From the NCBI RefSeq assembly GCF_001043005.1, contig NZ_JYKZ01000005.1:1-64000 (forward strand): a DNA stretch of 64,000 nucleotides, written 5' to 3'. Source of the stretch: Pseudomonas psychrophila (GTDB lineage: Bacteria > Pseudomonadota > Gammaproteobacteria > Pseudomonadales > Pseudomonadaceae). This document shows, piece after piece, positions 52,125 to 61,939 of this stretch; the first letter of the stretch is position 1, and each line of letters starts with the position of its first letter. The translations under genes were made by a program, and so were the position numbers. The notes beneath the pieces are model-generated. The model ran no database searches, had not been told where the DNA came from, and saw only the letters and a list, made by a program, of their open reading frames with translations.

Positions 52125-52785
52125 GCATGTACCCCGATCCGCGAATGGTATGAATCAACGGTGCTCCGGGGCCCTCGATCTTTTTGCGCAACCGGCCGAT
52201 ATGCACGTCGATGATGTTGGTGCCCGGGTCGAAGTGGTAGCCCCACACTTCTTCAAACAGCATGGTGCGAGTCACTTGCTGCCCGGCATTGCGCATCAGG
52301 TAGGTGAGCAGTTTGAATTCGGTGGGCAGCAGGGCGATGGACTCGCCGCAACGTACCAGCGTGTTTTCGATGAGGTCGATGCTCAGATTGCCGACGCTCA
52401 ATTGATGAACCTGGGAATGGGAGCCCGGGCGCCTGAGCAATACTTCCAGGCGGGCGACCATTTCGACCATCGAGAAGGGTTTAGTGAGGTAATCGTCACC
52501 GCCGCAGCGCAGCCCTTTGACCCGTTCGTCCACGTCGGAAAGCGCGCTGATCATCAGCACCGGTGTGTGGATGCCCAGGTTACGCAAGGTACTGACAATA
52601 GTCAGTCCGTCGAAATCCGGGAGCATTCGGTCAAGGGTGATGACATCGAGTCCTCCCAAAATGGCCTTGGCCAGGCCATCACGTCCCGTGCTCGCCCATT
52701 GCACGTCAAACCCATGGGCCTGAAGTTCAGTGGTGATGGACTGTGCGGTCACCTCATCATCTTCGATGACCAGCGCGTAGTTCAT
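52108..52785 (-). CDS. OmpR-family response regulator
   Basis: A 225-residue regulator. Receiver: EDDE acidic pair, phospho-Asp in VITLDRMLPDFDG, Thr/Ser in LMISALSD and Lys in YLTKPFSM. C-terminal winged helix: LLPTEFKLLTYLMRNAGQQVTRTMLFEEVWGYHFDPGTNIIDVHIGRLRKKIE. It is the first gene of the operon and is translationally coupled to the kinase by overlap. The target genes are unknown; the adjacent carboxypeptidase on the same strand is a candidate, pointing to envelope control, but this is only positional. Confidence 0.93.
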   Translation of the reverse strand: MNYALVIEDDEVTAQSITTELQAHGFDVQWASTGRDGLAKAILGGLDVITLDRMLPDFDGLTIVSTLRNLGIHTPVLMISALSDVDERVKGLRCGGDDYLTKPFSMVEMVARLEVLLRRPGSHSQVHQLSVGNLSIDLIENTLVRCGESIALLPTEFKLLTYLMRNAGQQVTRTMLFEEVWGYHFDPGTNIIDVHIGRLRKKIEGPGAPLIHTIRGSGYMLATQN

Positions 52786-52969
52786 GAATTACTCCGAAGG
52801 TATACCCACATGATGCAGGGAAGGCGACAACGCGGCGCGCAAACTGATTGAGAGCACACCCTAGGCAGTTCTGGTCAGTGGGTAAACTAAATACTTCTTA
52901 ACGGGGGGTAATTTTAGAAGTGTGGCGGCACCGATTAGTGTCGAGTTTTTCTTGACCGGGTTTCCCACG

Positions 52970-53761
52970 ATGCCACGACTGCTTCCCTCTCTCGCTCTAA
53001 CCTGCACATTGTTTACGGCCCTGGCAGCCAACGCGGCCCAGCAAACGCCACCCATCATACTCACAGTGCTTGGCTCGGGCGGCATCATGGGGGCCATTCG
53101 CGCCATTGCACCCGGCTATGAGAAAACCACAGGGGTGACGTTGAACATCCAGGAAGCGCCGTCCATGGGCAACACGGCACAAGCGATACCCAACCGGCTG
53201 GCCCGCAAAGAACCCGCCGATGTGGTGTTGATGGTCGGCTCGGCACTGGACACGCTGGTTGCGCAGGGGCAGGCAAACAAGGCCAGTCGTGTTGATCTGG
53301 GCAAGTCCTTTATCGCAATGGCTGTGCGCGAAGGTGAGCGTCACCCTGATATTTCCACCCTGGCTGCATTTCGCAAGACGCTGATCGACAGCACGTCGCT
53401 CGCCTACTCCGACAGCGCCAGCGGTGTTTATCTTTCACGCATACTGTTTCCCTCAATGGCCCTTGGGGCGGATTTCCCCAATAAGGCCCGCATGATCGCC
53501 GCCGAACCTGTGGGTGAGGTTGTCGCCCGGGGCGATGTGAACATCGGCTTTCAGCAGTTGAGCGAACTCAAGCCGGTCAAGGGCATCGATATTGTCGGGT
53601 TGATACCCGATAGCGTGCAGAAAATGACGTTGTATTCGGGCGCTGTGACCACCACCAGTTCACATGCGCAAGCAGCCCGGGCGCTTCTCACTTACCTGTC
53701 GTCCAAAGAGGCGGCGAAGGTGATTGAGCACAGCGGTCTCAAGCCCGTCACGGCCTATTGA
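52970..53761 (+). CDS. ModA-like periplasmic substrate-binding protein
   Basis: A 263-residue exported protein. The signal peptide LLPSLALTCTLFTALAANAA ends near residue 24. The mature part resembles molybdate-type binding proteins of the SBP_bac_11 group: ILTVLGSGGIMGAIRAIAPGYEKTTGV, then ADVVLMVGSALDTL and YSDSASGVYLSRIL. I chose ATG 52970; the longer frame from 52922 would bury the signal peptide. No ABC permease or ATPase gene is beside it, so it is an orphan. Members of this subgroup in other bacteria are not proven molybdate binders, and an oxyanion or organic-acid ligand is possible. Confidence 0.8.
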   Translation: MPRLLPSLALTCTLFTALAANAAQQTPPIILTVLGSGGIMGAIRAIAPGYEKTTGVTLNIQEAPSMGNTAQAIPNRLARKEPADVVLMVGSALDTLVAQGQANKASRVDLGKSFIAMAVREGERHPDISTLAAFRKTLIDSTSLAYSDSASGVYLSRILFPSMALGADFPNKARMIAAEPVGEVVARGDVNIGFQQLSELKPVKGIDIVGLIPDSVQKMTLYSGAVTTTSSHAQAARALLTYLSSKEAAKVIEHSGLKPVTAY

Positions 53762-53805
53762 GGGTCGCCGCCAGAACCCGCCCGTACTGGCGTGAGCAAG
53801 GGCGC

Positions 53806-54705
53806 TTACACGGCGTGTTTGTTTTGCGCCAACAACATATCAATCAAGCTGCGGATGACCTTTGGTAGCGCCTCAAGATCACGCACCAGCACACTTCGCT
53901 CCCGCACGCGCCAGGGCTCGTCGAGCTCGATGACTGACAAACCCATGGTCTGTTGATGTCGGCGTGCCGAAGACTCAGGAAGGATGGCCAGGCCCACGCC
54001 CGCTTCGACCATCCGGCACATCGCTTCAAAGCTGTAGACCTTGATGCGCATGTTCAGCGTATTGCCGTGCAGGGCTACCTGTTCACTCAAAAAACGCAGG
54101 AGGGTGGTGCCTTCGTGCAAGCCGATGTGCGGATAGGCCAGGGTTTCTGCCAGCTTGATCGTTTTGCGCCGGGCCAGCGGATGATCGAGGGGCGTCACCA
54201 GTACCAACTGGTCGGTACTGAAGTGTATGACCTGCAAGCTGTCGGCCTCTACCGGGCCGGCAATGATGCCCATGTCTGTAGAACCATCCATCACCCCGCG
54301 AACAATGTCGCGACTCAAACGCTCCTGCAGGTCAACGGTCACTCCTGGACGTTCGGCAAGAAAACCGGCGAGGATTTCGGGGAGAAACTCAGTGGCTGCC
54401 GTGGTGTTGGCAAATATTCTGATATGCCCTGAGGACTCGGTGCCGTACTCGGTGAACTCGCTTTTCATGTAGTCCACCTGACGCATGATCACGCGCGCAT
54501 GGTGCAAAAACAGTTCGCCCGCAGGTGTGAGTTCAACCCCCCGGCTGTCACGGTAGAGCAGACGGCTGGCGAGGTTGTCTTCCAGGCTCTTGATCCGGGC
54601 ACTGGCCGCGGCCGGGGAAATGAAAGCTTTGCGCGCACCCTGGGTCATGCTGGGGGATTCGGCAATATGGATAAACAGACGCAGGTCGACGAGATCAAAG
54701 TGCAT
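53806..54705 (-). CDS. LysR-type regulator of the itaconate operon
   Basis: A 299-residue LTTR: HTH in VDLRLFIHIAESPSMTQGARKAFISPAAASARIKSLEDNLASRLLYRDSRGVELTPAG, effector domain from about residue 90. It is divergent from ich with a 143-bp gap, the arrangement known in P. aeruginosa (PA0877 beside ich), where the homologous regulator (RipR/ItcR) activates the operon in response to itaconate. I chose ATG 54705 (MHFDLVDLRLF) over the longer frame starting at 54864. The gap should hold LTTR boxes; I could not fix a palindrome with certainty. Confidence 0.88.
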   Translation of the reverse strand: MHFDLVDLRLFIHIAESPSMTQGARKAFISPAAASARIKSLEDNLASRLLYRDSRGVELTPAGELFLHHARVIMRQVDYMKSEFTEYGTESSGHIRIFANTTAATEFLPEILAGFLAERPGVTVDLQERLSRDIVRGVMDGSTDMGIIAGPVEADSLQVIHFSTDQLVLVTPLDHPLARRKTIKLAETLAYPHIGLHEGTTLLRFLSEQVALHGNTLNMRIKVYSFEAMCRMVEAGVGLAILPESSARRHQQTMGLSVIELDEPWRVRERSVLVRDLEALPKVIRSLIDMLLAQNKHAV

Positions 54706-54848
54706 GGCTGATTTTCCCTGGGCATGAATGCGGCAGCAGGACTTCGGCGTTAACCAAAACCGAACGCCCCCTAACGCAAACGCAGATTCACAGATCGCTG
54801 TCCTTTTGGCAATCATGTCCAAAATAACAAGCCACGGGGTAATCACCG

Positions 54849-55676
54849 ATGAGCGATAACGCACTGTCCGCCTGGGTCGGACGCACCGAAGAAATTCATG
54901 ACCACCTGAGCCTGAACCTGGTCACCCGCATCGCGGCCACCCTGGGTGAGCAGGCGCCCCGGGCCGGCGAACCCTTGCCGGCGCTGTGGCAGTGGTGTTT
55001 CTTCCAGCCAGCGGTAGAGGGCAGCGGTCTGGGCGGCGATGGTCATCCGGCCCGGGGAGGCTTTCTGCCACCCGCCGACAACCGTAACCGCATGTGGGCT
55101 GGCGGTCGTATCGAGTTCCACACGCCACTCAAGGTGGGCGCTCAAGCCACGCGGGTTTCCACCATCACCGATGTCCTGCAAAAGCACGGCAAGACCGGCG
55201 CTCTGTTGTTTGTCACCGTCCAGCATGACTATCTGCAGGACGGGCAATTGGCGATTCGCGAAGAGCAGGACATCGTTTACCGCGAGCCCACCCCTCCCAA
55301 GCTTGCGAGCGGAGAACCGTTGCCCGAGGGTGCATGGCAGGAGTCCGTCACGCCCACCCCCACCTTGTTGTTCCGCTACTCGGCAGTGACCTTCAATGGT
55401 CACCGCATCCATTACGACTGGCCCTATGCCACCGAGACCGAAGGCTACCCGGGGTTGGTGGTTCACGGCCCGCTCATGGCCACGCTGAGTCTGCGCGCTT
55501 TCTGCCGAGCCAATCCTGCTGCACGCCTGCGGCGGTTCACCTATCGCGGCGTTCGCCCGTTGATTGCACCCCATCCCTTTGAGGTGAGCGGTCGTGTTGT
55601 CGCTGCAGGCAAGGCCGAGTTGTGGGTGGGTAATGACGAAGGTGTGGCCCAAAAGGGCGAAGTGACCTTCGACTGA
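54849..55676 (+). CDS. ich: Itaconyl-CoA hydratase
   Basis: A 275-residue double-hot-dog hydratase of the mesaconyl-C4-CoA hydratase/itaconyl-CoA hydratase family. Diagnostic segments are WQWCFFQP near residue 46, the linker HPARGGFLPPADNRNRMWAGGRIEFH and the hydratase motif RYSAVTFNGHRIHYDWPYATETEGYPGLVVHGPL (catalytic Asn/His/Asp). It adds water to itaconyl-CoA to form (S)-citramalyl-CoA, the second step of itaconate breakdown. It is the first gene of a co-directional set that matches P. aeruginosa PA0878-PA0886 in order. Confidence 0.93.
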   Translation: MSDNALSAWVGRTEEIHDHLSLNLVTRIAATLGEQAPRAGEPLPALWQWCFFQPAVEGSGLGGDGHPARGGFLPPADNRNRMWAGGRIEFHTPLKVGAQATRVSTITDVLQKHGKTGALLFVTVQHDYLQDGQLAIREEQDIVYREPTPPKLASGEPLPEGAWQESVTPTPTLLFRYSAVTFNGHRIHYDWPYATETEGYPGLVVHGPLMATLSLRAFCRANPAARLRRFTYRGVRPLIAPHPFEVSGRVVAAGKAELWVGNDEGVAQKGEVTFD

Positions 55677-55698
55677 ACAATGACAATAAGGATCTGCA

Positions 55699-56862
55699 AT
55701 GAATCCGTATCTGAACGAAGACTACAACGCTATTCGCGAGGGTGTGCGTGCCCTGTGTGCCGAGTTCCCGGCGGAGTACTGGCGCAAGATTGACGAAGAA
55801 AAGGGCTTTCCCGAAGCGTTCGTTGGCGCCATGACAAAGGCTGGCTGGTTGTCGGCGATGATCCCTGAACAGTACGGTGGCTCTGGCCTGGGGCTGGCAG
55901 AGGCTTCGGTGATCCTGGAAGAGGTCAATCACTGCGGTGGTAACTCCGGCACCGTACATGGCCAGATGTACAACATGTTTACCTTGCTGCGCCACGGCAG
56001 TGAAGAGCAGAAAAACTACTACCTGCCCAAACTCGCCAGCGGCGAACTGCGCCTGCAGTCCATGGGCGTGACCGAACCGTCCACTGGCACCGACACCACC
56101 AAAATCAAGACCACTGCGGTGCGCCAGGGCGATGAATACGTAATTAACGGGCAGAAGGTCTGGATCTCTCGGGTTCAGCACTCGGACCTGATGATCCTGC
56201 TGGCTCGCACTACACCGTTGGCGGAGGTGGAGAAAAAAGTCGACGGCATGTCGATCTTTCTGGTCGACTTGCGCGAAGCCATCGGTAACGGTCTGACCGT
56301 GCAGCCGATTGCCAACATGGTCAATCACGAAACCAACGAGCTGTTTTTCGACAACCTGAAAATCCCCGCCAGCAGCTTGATCGGTCAAGAGGGCAAGGGC
56401 TTTCGCTACATACTCGACGGGCTCAACGCCGAACGTACGCTGATCGCCGCCGAGTGCATTGGTGACGGCCGCTGGTTCAATGAGAAGTCGGCACAGTACG
56501 CCCGCGAGCGGGTGGTGTTCGGCCGCCCGATCGGGCAGAACCAGGGTGTGCAGTTCCCGATTGCCGAAGCCCACATCGAGCTTGAAGCCGCCGATCTGAT
56601 GCGCTGGCGCGCCTGCGAGGAGTACGACAGCGGGCGCAGCGCTGGCGCGGCGGCCAACATGGCCAAGTACCTGGCGGCTAAAGCCAGTTGGGAAGCGGCC
56701 AATGCGTGCCTGCAGACCCACGGCGGTTTCGGTTTTGCCAATGAGTACGACGTCGAGCGCAAGTTCCGCGAGACCCGTCTGTACCAGGTGGCGCCTATCT
56801 CTACGAACCTGATCCTGTCTTACGTGGCCGAGCACCTGCTCGAACTGCCGCGTTCATTCTAG
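55699..56862 (+). CDS. Acyl-CoA dehydrogenase of the itaconate locus
   Basis: A 387-residue acyl-CoA dehydrogenase. The middle-domain signature is altered: GVTEPSTGTDTTKIKT replaces the common TEPxAGSD. The catalytic region shows GLNAERTLIAAECIGDGRWF and the C-terminal THGGFGFANEYDVERKFRETRLYQVAPISTNLILSYVAEHLLELPRSF. The Glu at the YEGT position is replaced (QVAPIST), so the base must lie elsewhere. The corresponding gene PA0879 is conserved in the operon, but no step for it is needed in the three-step itaconate pathway. It may act on a derivative of itaconate. ATG 55699 follows AAGGA. Confidence 0.88.
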   Translation: MNPYLNEDYNAIREGVRALCAEFPAEYWRKIDEEKGFPEAFVGAMTKAGWLSAMIPEQYGGSGLGLAEASVILEEVNHCGGNSGTVHGQMYNMFTLLRHGSEEQKNYYLPKLASGELRLQSMGVTEPSTGTDTTKIKTTAVRQGDEYVINGQKVWISRVQHSDLMILLARTTPLAEVEKKVDGMSIFLVDLREAIGNGLTVQPIANMVNHETNELFFDNLKIPASSLIGQEGKGFRYILDGLNAERTLIAAECIGDGRWFNEKSAQYARERVVFGRPIGQNQGVQFPIAEAHIELEAADLMRWRACEEYDSGRSAGAAANMAKYLAAKASWEAANACLQTHGGFGFANEYDVERKFRETRLYQVAPISTNLILSYVAEHLLELPRSF

Positions 56863-56906
56863 GTATTGATCCGGATTCATATCCGAAGCCTAAACGGAGA
56901 TTGAAC

Positions 56907-57299
56907 ATGCAGATCAGCCATCTCGACCATCTGGTACTGACGGTGCGTGATATTCCCGTGAGTCTGGACTTCTACAGCCGTGTACTGGGCATGCAGCCGG
57001 TAGTGTTTGGTCAGGGGCGCCATGCCCTGTCGTTCGGCCAGCAGAAAATCAACTTGCACCAGGCAGGTGCCGAGTTCGAGCCCAAGGCAACGCATCCGCT
57101 GCCGGGGTCGGCCGATCTGTGTTTCATCGTCAACGACCGACTGGACACCGTTATCGAGCACTTGCACGCCCACAGCGTGAACATTCTGGAAGGCCCGGTC
57201 ATGCGTACGGGTGCCCGGGGACCGATCCGCTCGATCTACCTGCTCGATCCGGACCTCAATCTGATCGAACTTTCGAATTCCATGGAGATCGCTTCATGA
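56907..57299 (+). CDS. VOC-family protein of the itaconate locus
   Basis: A 130-residue vicinal-oxygen-chelate protein. ISHLDHLVLTVRDIPVSLDFYSRVLGMQ starts the first unit with a His metal ligand, and SIYLLDPDLNLIELSNS ends the second with the Glu ligand. It is like the PA0880 gene annotated as a glyoxalase or ring-cleaving type protein; its reaction is unknown. I chose ATG 56907 with ACGGAG seven bases upstream, over TTG 56901. Its end overlaps the start of the MmgE/PrpD gene by 4 bp (ATGA). Confidence 0.88.
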   Translation: MQISHLDHLVLTVRDIPVSLDFYSRVLGMQPVVFGQGRHALSFGQQKINLHQAGAEFEPKATHPLPGSADLCFIVNDRLDTVIEHLHAHSVNILEGPVMRTGARGPIRSIYLLDPDLNLIELSNSMEIAS

Positions 57300-58678
57300 G
57301 TCAGCACACTCAAGCGCTCACTGAGTTTTTGGCCAGCCTGCACTACGAGCAGTTGCCCGAAGCCGTTATCAGCCGTACCGAAGACCTGTTTCTTGACTGG
57401 TTGGGCTCGGCCCTGGCCAGCCAGGGTTCACATCCGATCCCGTTGTTCGAGCGTTATGCGGCAATGATGGGCCCGGTCAGTGGACCGGCCACAATCCTGG
57501 TCAGCGGCAAGACCAGCTCCGCGTATTTCGCTGCGCTGGTCAACGGTGCCAGCTCGCACCTGGTGGAGCAAGACGACCTGCACAACAGCTCCGTGCTGCA
57601 TCCGGCGACGGTGGTGTTCCCGGCGGTTCTGGCCGCGGCACAGGATCTGGGCAAGTCCGGCCGCGAACTGATCGTTGCGGCAGTCGCCGGTTACGAAGCC
57701 GGTATTCGAATAGGTGAGTTCCTTGGCCGTTCGCACTACCGCATCTTTCACACCACGGCCACCGTCGGCACCCTGGCGGCAGCCGTTGGCGTGGGCAAGT
57801 TGATGGATTTCAATCAGGAGCAGTTCACCCATCTGCTTGGCACCGCGGGCACCCAGGCGGCGGGCCTGTGGGAGTTTTTGCGAGATGCAGCAGACTCCAA
57901 GCAGCTGCACACCGCCAAGGCGGCAGCGGACGGTCTGTTGGCGGCCTACTTGACCGCAGAAGGGCTGAGCGGCGCGAAAAACATTCTTGAAGGTGAGCAG
58001 GGCATGGCTGCCGGAATGTCCAGCGATGCCAACCCGGCTTGCCTGTCCGACAGCCTGGGCAGCCGCTGGGCGTTGATTGAAACCTCGTTCAAGTTTCATG
58101 CCTCGTGCCGCCACACGCACCCGGCGGCGGATGCCCTGCTGGAGGTGATGCAGCGCGAAAATCTGCGGGCCGAAGACATTGCCCGCGTGATCACGCGGGT
58201 CCATCAGGGCGCCATCGACGTGTTGGGGCGCGTGCAGGTGCCACAGACCGTTCACCAGGCCAAATTCTCAATGGGCACGGTGCTGGGCCTGATCGCCGTT
58301 TACGGCAAGGCCGGATTGCCCGAGTTTCATCAACACGCGTTGACCGATCCACGCATCGGGGCATTTCGCGACAAGGTAAGCATGGTGCTGGACGAGCACG
58401 TCGACGGCGCCTACCCGCAGCGCTGGCTGGGCCGTGTGGAGGTGACGACGGTGCAGGGCCGGACGGTGTCCGGCAGCATCGATGAGCCCAAGGGCGATCC
58501 GGGCAACACCCTGAGCCGCGCCGAGCTGGAGGACAAGTTTCGCCGCCTGCTGGCCTTCTCGGGAGCGTGCAGCGACGAGCAGGCGACGGGGCTTGTGGAG
58601 CTGGTCTGGCACCTGCGCCATCTGGACAACCTGGACGTGCTGACCCGCACTGCCGCACCTGCAGGGACTGCATCATGA
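57296..58678 (+). CDS. MmgE/PrpD-family protein of the itaconate locus
   Basis: A 460-residue member of the 2-methylcitrate dehydratase/iminodisuccinate epimerase family. Segments present are NGASSHLVEQDDLHNSSVLHPATVVFPAVLA (near residue 75), YRIFHTTATVGTLAAAVGVGKL, LLGTAGTQAAGLWEFL and KFHASCRHTHPAADALLEVM. These enzymes dehydrate or epimerise tricarboxylic-type acids. It matches PA0881. As with the dehydrogenase and VOC genes, no role in the core pathway is assigned; dehydration of a hydroxylated itaconate derivative is a reasonable guess. The start is ATG 57296; both ends overlap the neighbours by 4 bp. Confidence 0.88.
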   Translation: MSQHTQALTEFLASLHYEQLPEAVISRTEDLFLDWLGSALASQGSHPIPLFERYAAMMGPVSGPATILVSGKTSSAYFAALVNGASSHLVEQDDLHNSSVLHPATVVFPAVLAAAQDLGKSGRELIVAAVAGYEAGIRIGEFLGRSHYRIFHTTATVGTLAAAVGVGKLMDFNQEQFTHLLGTAGTQAAGLWEFLRDAADSKQLHTAKAAADGLLAAYLTAEGLSGAKNILEGEQGMAAGMSSDANPACLSDSLGSRWALIETSFKFHASCRHTHPAADALLEVMQRENLRAEDIARVITRVHQGAIDVLGRVQVPQTVHQAKFSMGTVLGLIAVYGKAGLPEFHQHALTDPRIGAFRDKVSMVLDEHVDGAYPQRWLGRVEVTTVQGRTVSGSIDEPKGDPGNTLSRAELEDKFRRLLAFSGACSDEQATGLVELVWHLRHLDNLDVLTRTAAPAGTAS

Positions 58679-59904
58679 ACGACACGGCATTCAAACCCCG
58701 CCCGCTGGACGGCATCACTGTTGTGAGTCTGGAACACGCCATCGCGGCACCGTTTTGCACCCGTCAGCTGGCCGACCTGGGGGCGCGAGTGATCAAGATC
58801 GAACGCCCGGGTTCCGGTGACTTCGCCCGTGACTATGACGAGCGGGTCAATGGCCTGGCCTCGCACTTCGTCTGGACCAACCGTTCCAAGGAAAGCCTGA
58901 CCCTGAACGTCAAACAGCCGGACGCGGGAGAGGTGCTCGACAAGCTGCTGGCCACGGCAGATGTTTTGGTGCAGAACCTGGCGCCGGGAGCCGCCCAGCG
59001 CATGGGGCTGTCTTTTGAAGCCCTGCATGAGCGTTTCCCCAGATTGATCGTCTGCGATATTTCTGGCTACGGGGAGGGCGGACCCTACGAACAGAAAAAG
59101 GCGTACGACCTGCTGATCCAGAGCGAAGGCGGCTTTTTGTCCGTTACCGGCGGACCGGGCGAAAACGACATGGCCAAAGCCGGCTGCTCGATTGCCGATA
59201 TTGCGGCGGGCATGTACGCCTACACCGGTGTGCTCTCGGCACTGCTGTTGCGGGACAAGACGGGGGAGGGTAGCCGCATTGATGTGTCGATGCTGGAAAG
59301 CCTGGTGGAGTGGATGAATTACCCGATGTATTACGCCTTCAACGGTGCCGCCCCACCTCCGCGAGCCGGTGCCGCCCCACCTCCGCGAGCCGGTGCCGCC
59401 CACGCCACAATCTACCCCTACGGGCCGTTTCCGGCAGGGGATGGTGGTACGGTGATGCTTGGCCTGCAGAACGAACGTGAATGGCAGCAGTTCTGCAACA
59501 AGGTGTTGCTGCAGCCGGAGCTGGCGGACGACATACGCTTTAATGCAAACGCGCGGCGCTCGGACAATCGTGCCGAACTGCGGGCCATCATCATTGAGGC
59601 ATTTGCCCGCATGAGCGCCGATGAAGTCATCGCACGGCTCGACGCGGCGTCGATTGCCAACGCCCATGTCAACGACATGGCAGGGGTTTGGGCCCACCCG
59701 CAACTTAAGGCCCGTGACCGCTGGCGCGAGGTGGACAGTCCGGCCGGCAAGCTGCCAGCACTGCTGCCACCGGGTCGCAATCTCGCTTTTGAACCACGAA
59801 TGGATCCAGTGCCGCACTTGGGCGAGCACACCGACAGCCTGCTCAATGAGCTGGGCTACGGAGCAACGGACATCCAGCGCCTCCATCAACAAGGAGCGGT
59901 GTGA
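58675..59904 (+). CDS. ict: Itaconate CoA-transferase (type III, CaiB/BaiF)
   Basis: A 409-residue class-III CoA-transferase that loads CoA from succinyl-CoA on itaconate, the first step of the pathway. It begins LDGITVVSLEHAIAAPFCTRQLADLGARVIKIERPGSGDFARDYD. The active-site Asp is in GCSIADIAAGMYAYTG. In the middle, 8 residues (GAAPPPRA) are present twice in tandem, caused by a 24-bp repeat at 59345-59392; homologues as I recall them have one copy before HATIYPYGPFPAGDG. ATG 58675 overlaps the previous stop. The CoA-lyase gene follows at 59940. Confidence 0.92.
   Translation: MNDTAFKPRPLDGITVVSLEHAIAAPFCTRQLADLGARVIKIERPGSGDFARDYDERVNGLASHFVWTNRSKESLTLNVKQPDAGEVLDKLLATADVLVQNLAPGAAQRMGLSFEALHERFPRLIVCDISGYGEGGPYEQKKAYDLLIQSEGGFLSVTGGPGENDMAKAGCSIADIAAGMYAYTGVLSALLLRDKTGEGSRIDVSMLESLVEWMNYPMYYAFNGAAPPPRAGAAPPPRAGAAHATIYPYGPFPAGDGGTVMLGLQNEREWQQFCNKVLLQPELADDIRFNANARRSDNRAELRAIIIEAFARMSADEVIARLDAASIANAHVNDMAGVWAHPQLKARDRWREVDSPAGKLPALLPPGRNLAFEPRMDPVPHLGEHTDSLLNELGYGATDIQRLHQQGAV
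59345..59392 (+). repeat. In-frame 24-bp tandem duplication within ict
   Basis: The unit GTGCCGCCCCACCTCCGCGA.. occurs twice back to back and encodes GAAPPPRA twice; a third partial GGTGCCGCC follows. It preserves the frame. Confidence 0.9.
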
Positions 59905-59939
59905 GGCGCGCGCCTCGCACCTCGGCACGGAGCACTTTC

Positions 59940-60767
59940 ATGAACAGAACAATCATTCGTTCAGCGTTGTTTGTACCGGCTACCCGCCCCGAGCGGATTG
60001 CCAAGGCGCTGGAAAGCGGCGCCGATGCGGTCATCGTCGACCTTGAGGACGCCGTTGCAGAAAACCTCAAGGTCCAGGCACGGGCCAATCTGGACGCCTT
60101 TCTTGATGCCAACCCACAGGCACGGGTCCTGGTGCGTATCAATGCGCCGCATCATGAGCAACAGGCGGCCGATCTGGAGTTGTGCCGTCGCCAGCCGGGT
60201 GTAGTGGCGGTCGTGCTGCCCAAGGCCGAAAGTGCTGCGCAGGTTGAACTGGCTGCGGCGTGCGCCAAACCCGTTTGGCCAATCATCGAAAGTGCCAGGG
60301 GCTTGCTTGAGTTACCTGCCATTGCCCGGGCAGCCGGGATCGAGCGATTGACTTTCGGTGCACTGGACCTTGGCCTGGATATGGGCTTGAGCAGCACCAG
60401 CGTCGCAGCGCAGCGAATTCTCGATCAGGCCCGCTACGCCATTTTGCTGCACAGCCGGCTGGTAGAGCTGGCGCCGCCGCTGGACAGCGTATTTGCAGAT
60501 ATCAAAAACATCGAGGGCATGACCCAAATGGCTGCCGATGCCAGGGATATGGGGTTTGGCGGCCTGTTGTGCATTCACCCCACTCAGGTTGCACTGATTC
60601 ACGACACCTACATGCCCGGTCATGAAGAGCTGGACCGGGCCCGACGGATTCTGTCTGCGGTTGAGTCTGCTGACGGAGTATTCGTGGTTGACGGGCAGAT
60701 GGTCGACGCTCCGGTGATCGAACATGCACGGCGAATAGTGCGGCGGGCGGGTTCTGCGTCAGCCTGA
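59940..60767 (+). CDS. ccl: (S)-citramalyl-CoA lyase
   Basis: A 275-residue HpcH/HpaI (CitE-like) aldolase. It starts RSALFVPATRPERIAKALESGADAVIVDLEDAV (metal-binding region), has ARVLVRINAPHHEQQAADLE with the conserved Arg, PKAESAAQVE with the Glu, and LDLGLDMGLSS with the metal Asp. It splits citramalyl-CoA to pyruvate and acetyl-CoA, the third and last step. I chose ATG 59940 with CGGAG eight bases upstream. A 63-bp gap separates it from the transporter genes. Confidence 0.92.
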   Translation: MNRTIIRSALFVPATRPERIAKALESGADAVIVDLEDAVAENLKVQARANLDAFLDANPQARVLVRINAPHHEQQAADLELCRRQPGVVAVVLPKAESAAQVELAAACAKPVWPIIESARGLLELPAIARAAGIERLTFGALDLGLDMGLSSTSVAAQRILDQARYAILLHSRLVELAPPLDSVFADIKNIEGMTQMAADARDMGFGGLLCIHPTQVALIHDTYMPGHEELDRARRILSAVESADGVFVVDGQMVDAPVIEHARRIVRRAGSASA

Positions 60768-60782
60768 TTCAAGCAGCACTAA

Positions 60783-61823
<1,041 letters not shown>

Positions 61824-61840
61824 GACCCCGATTGTCGTTG

Positions 61841-61860
61841 GCGACCCCGTGCGGGGTTGC
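61841..61860 (+). other. Intercistronic hairpin between dctP and dctQ genes
   Basis: GCGACCCCG, TG, CGGGGTTGC: 9-bp stem with one G-U pair and no T-run. Such hairpins after binding-protein genes usually stabilise that mRNA and keep the membrane subunits at lower levels. Confidence 0.6.
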
Positions 61861-61939
61861 TAACGGCTACGTTTACGGCGGCCCTGACTTCATCGGTCCC
61901 ACACGTCGCTTTGCGACCGCTCTATCAAGGGAGAAACCC

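Noticed and set aside
52970..53761. Calling the binding protein ModA (molybdate)
   Set aside because: It resembles the ModA/SBP_bac_11 group, but no modBC genes accompany it and the ligand residues could not be confirmed, so a specific name is not justified.
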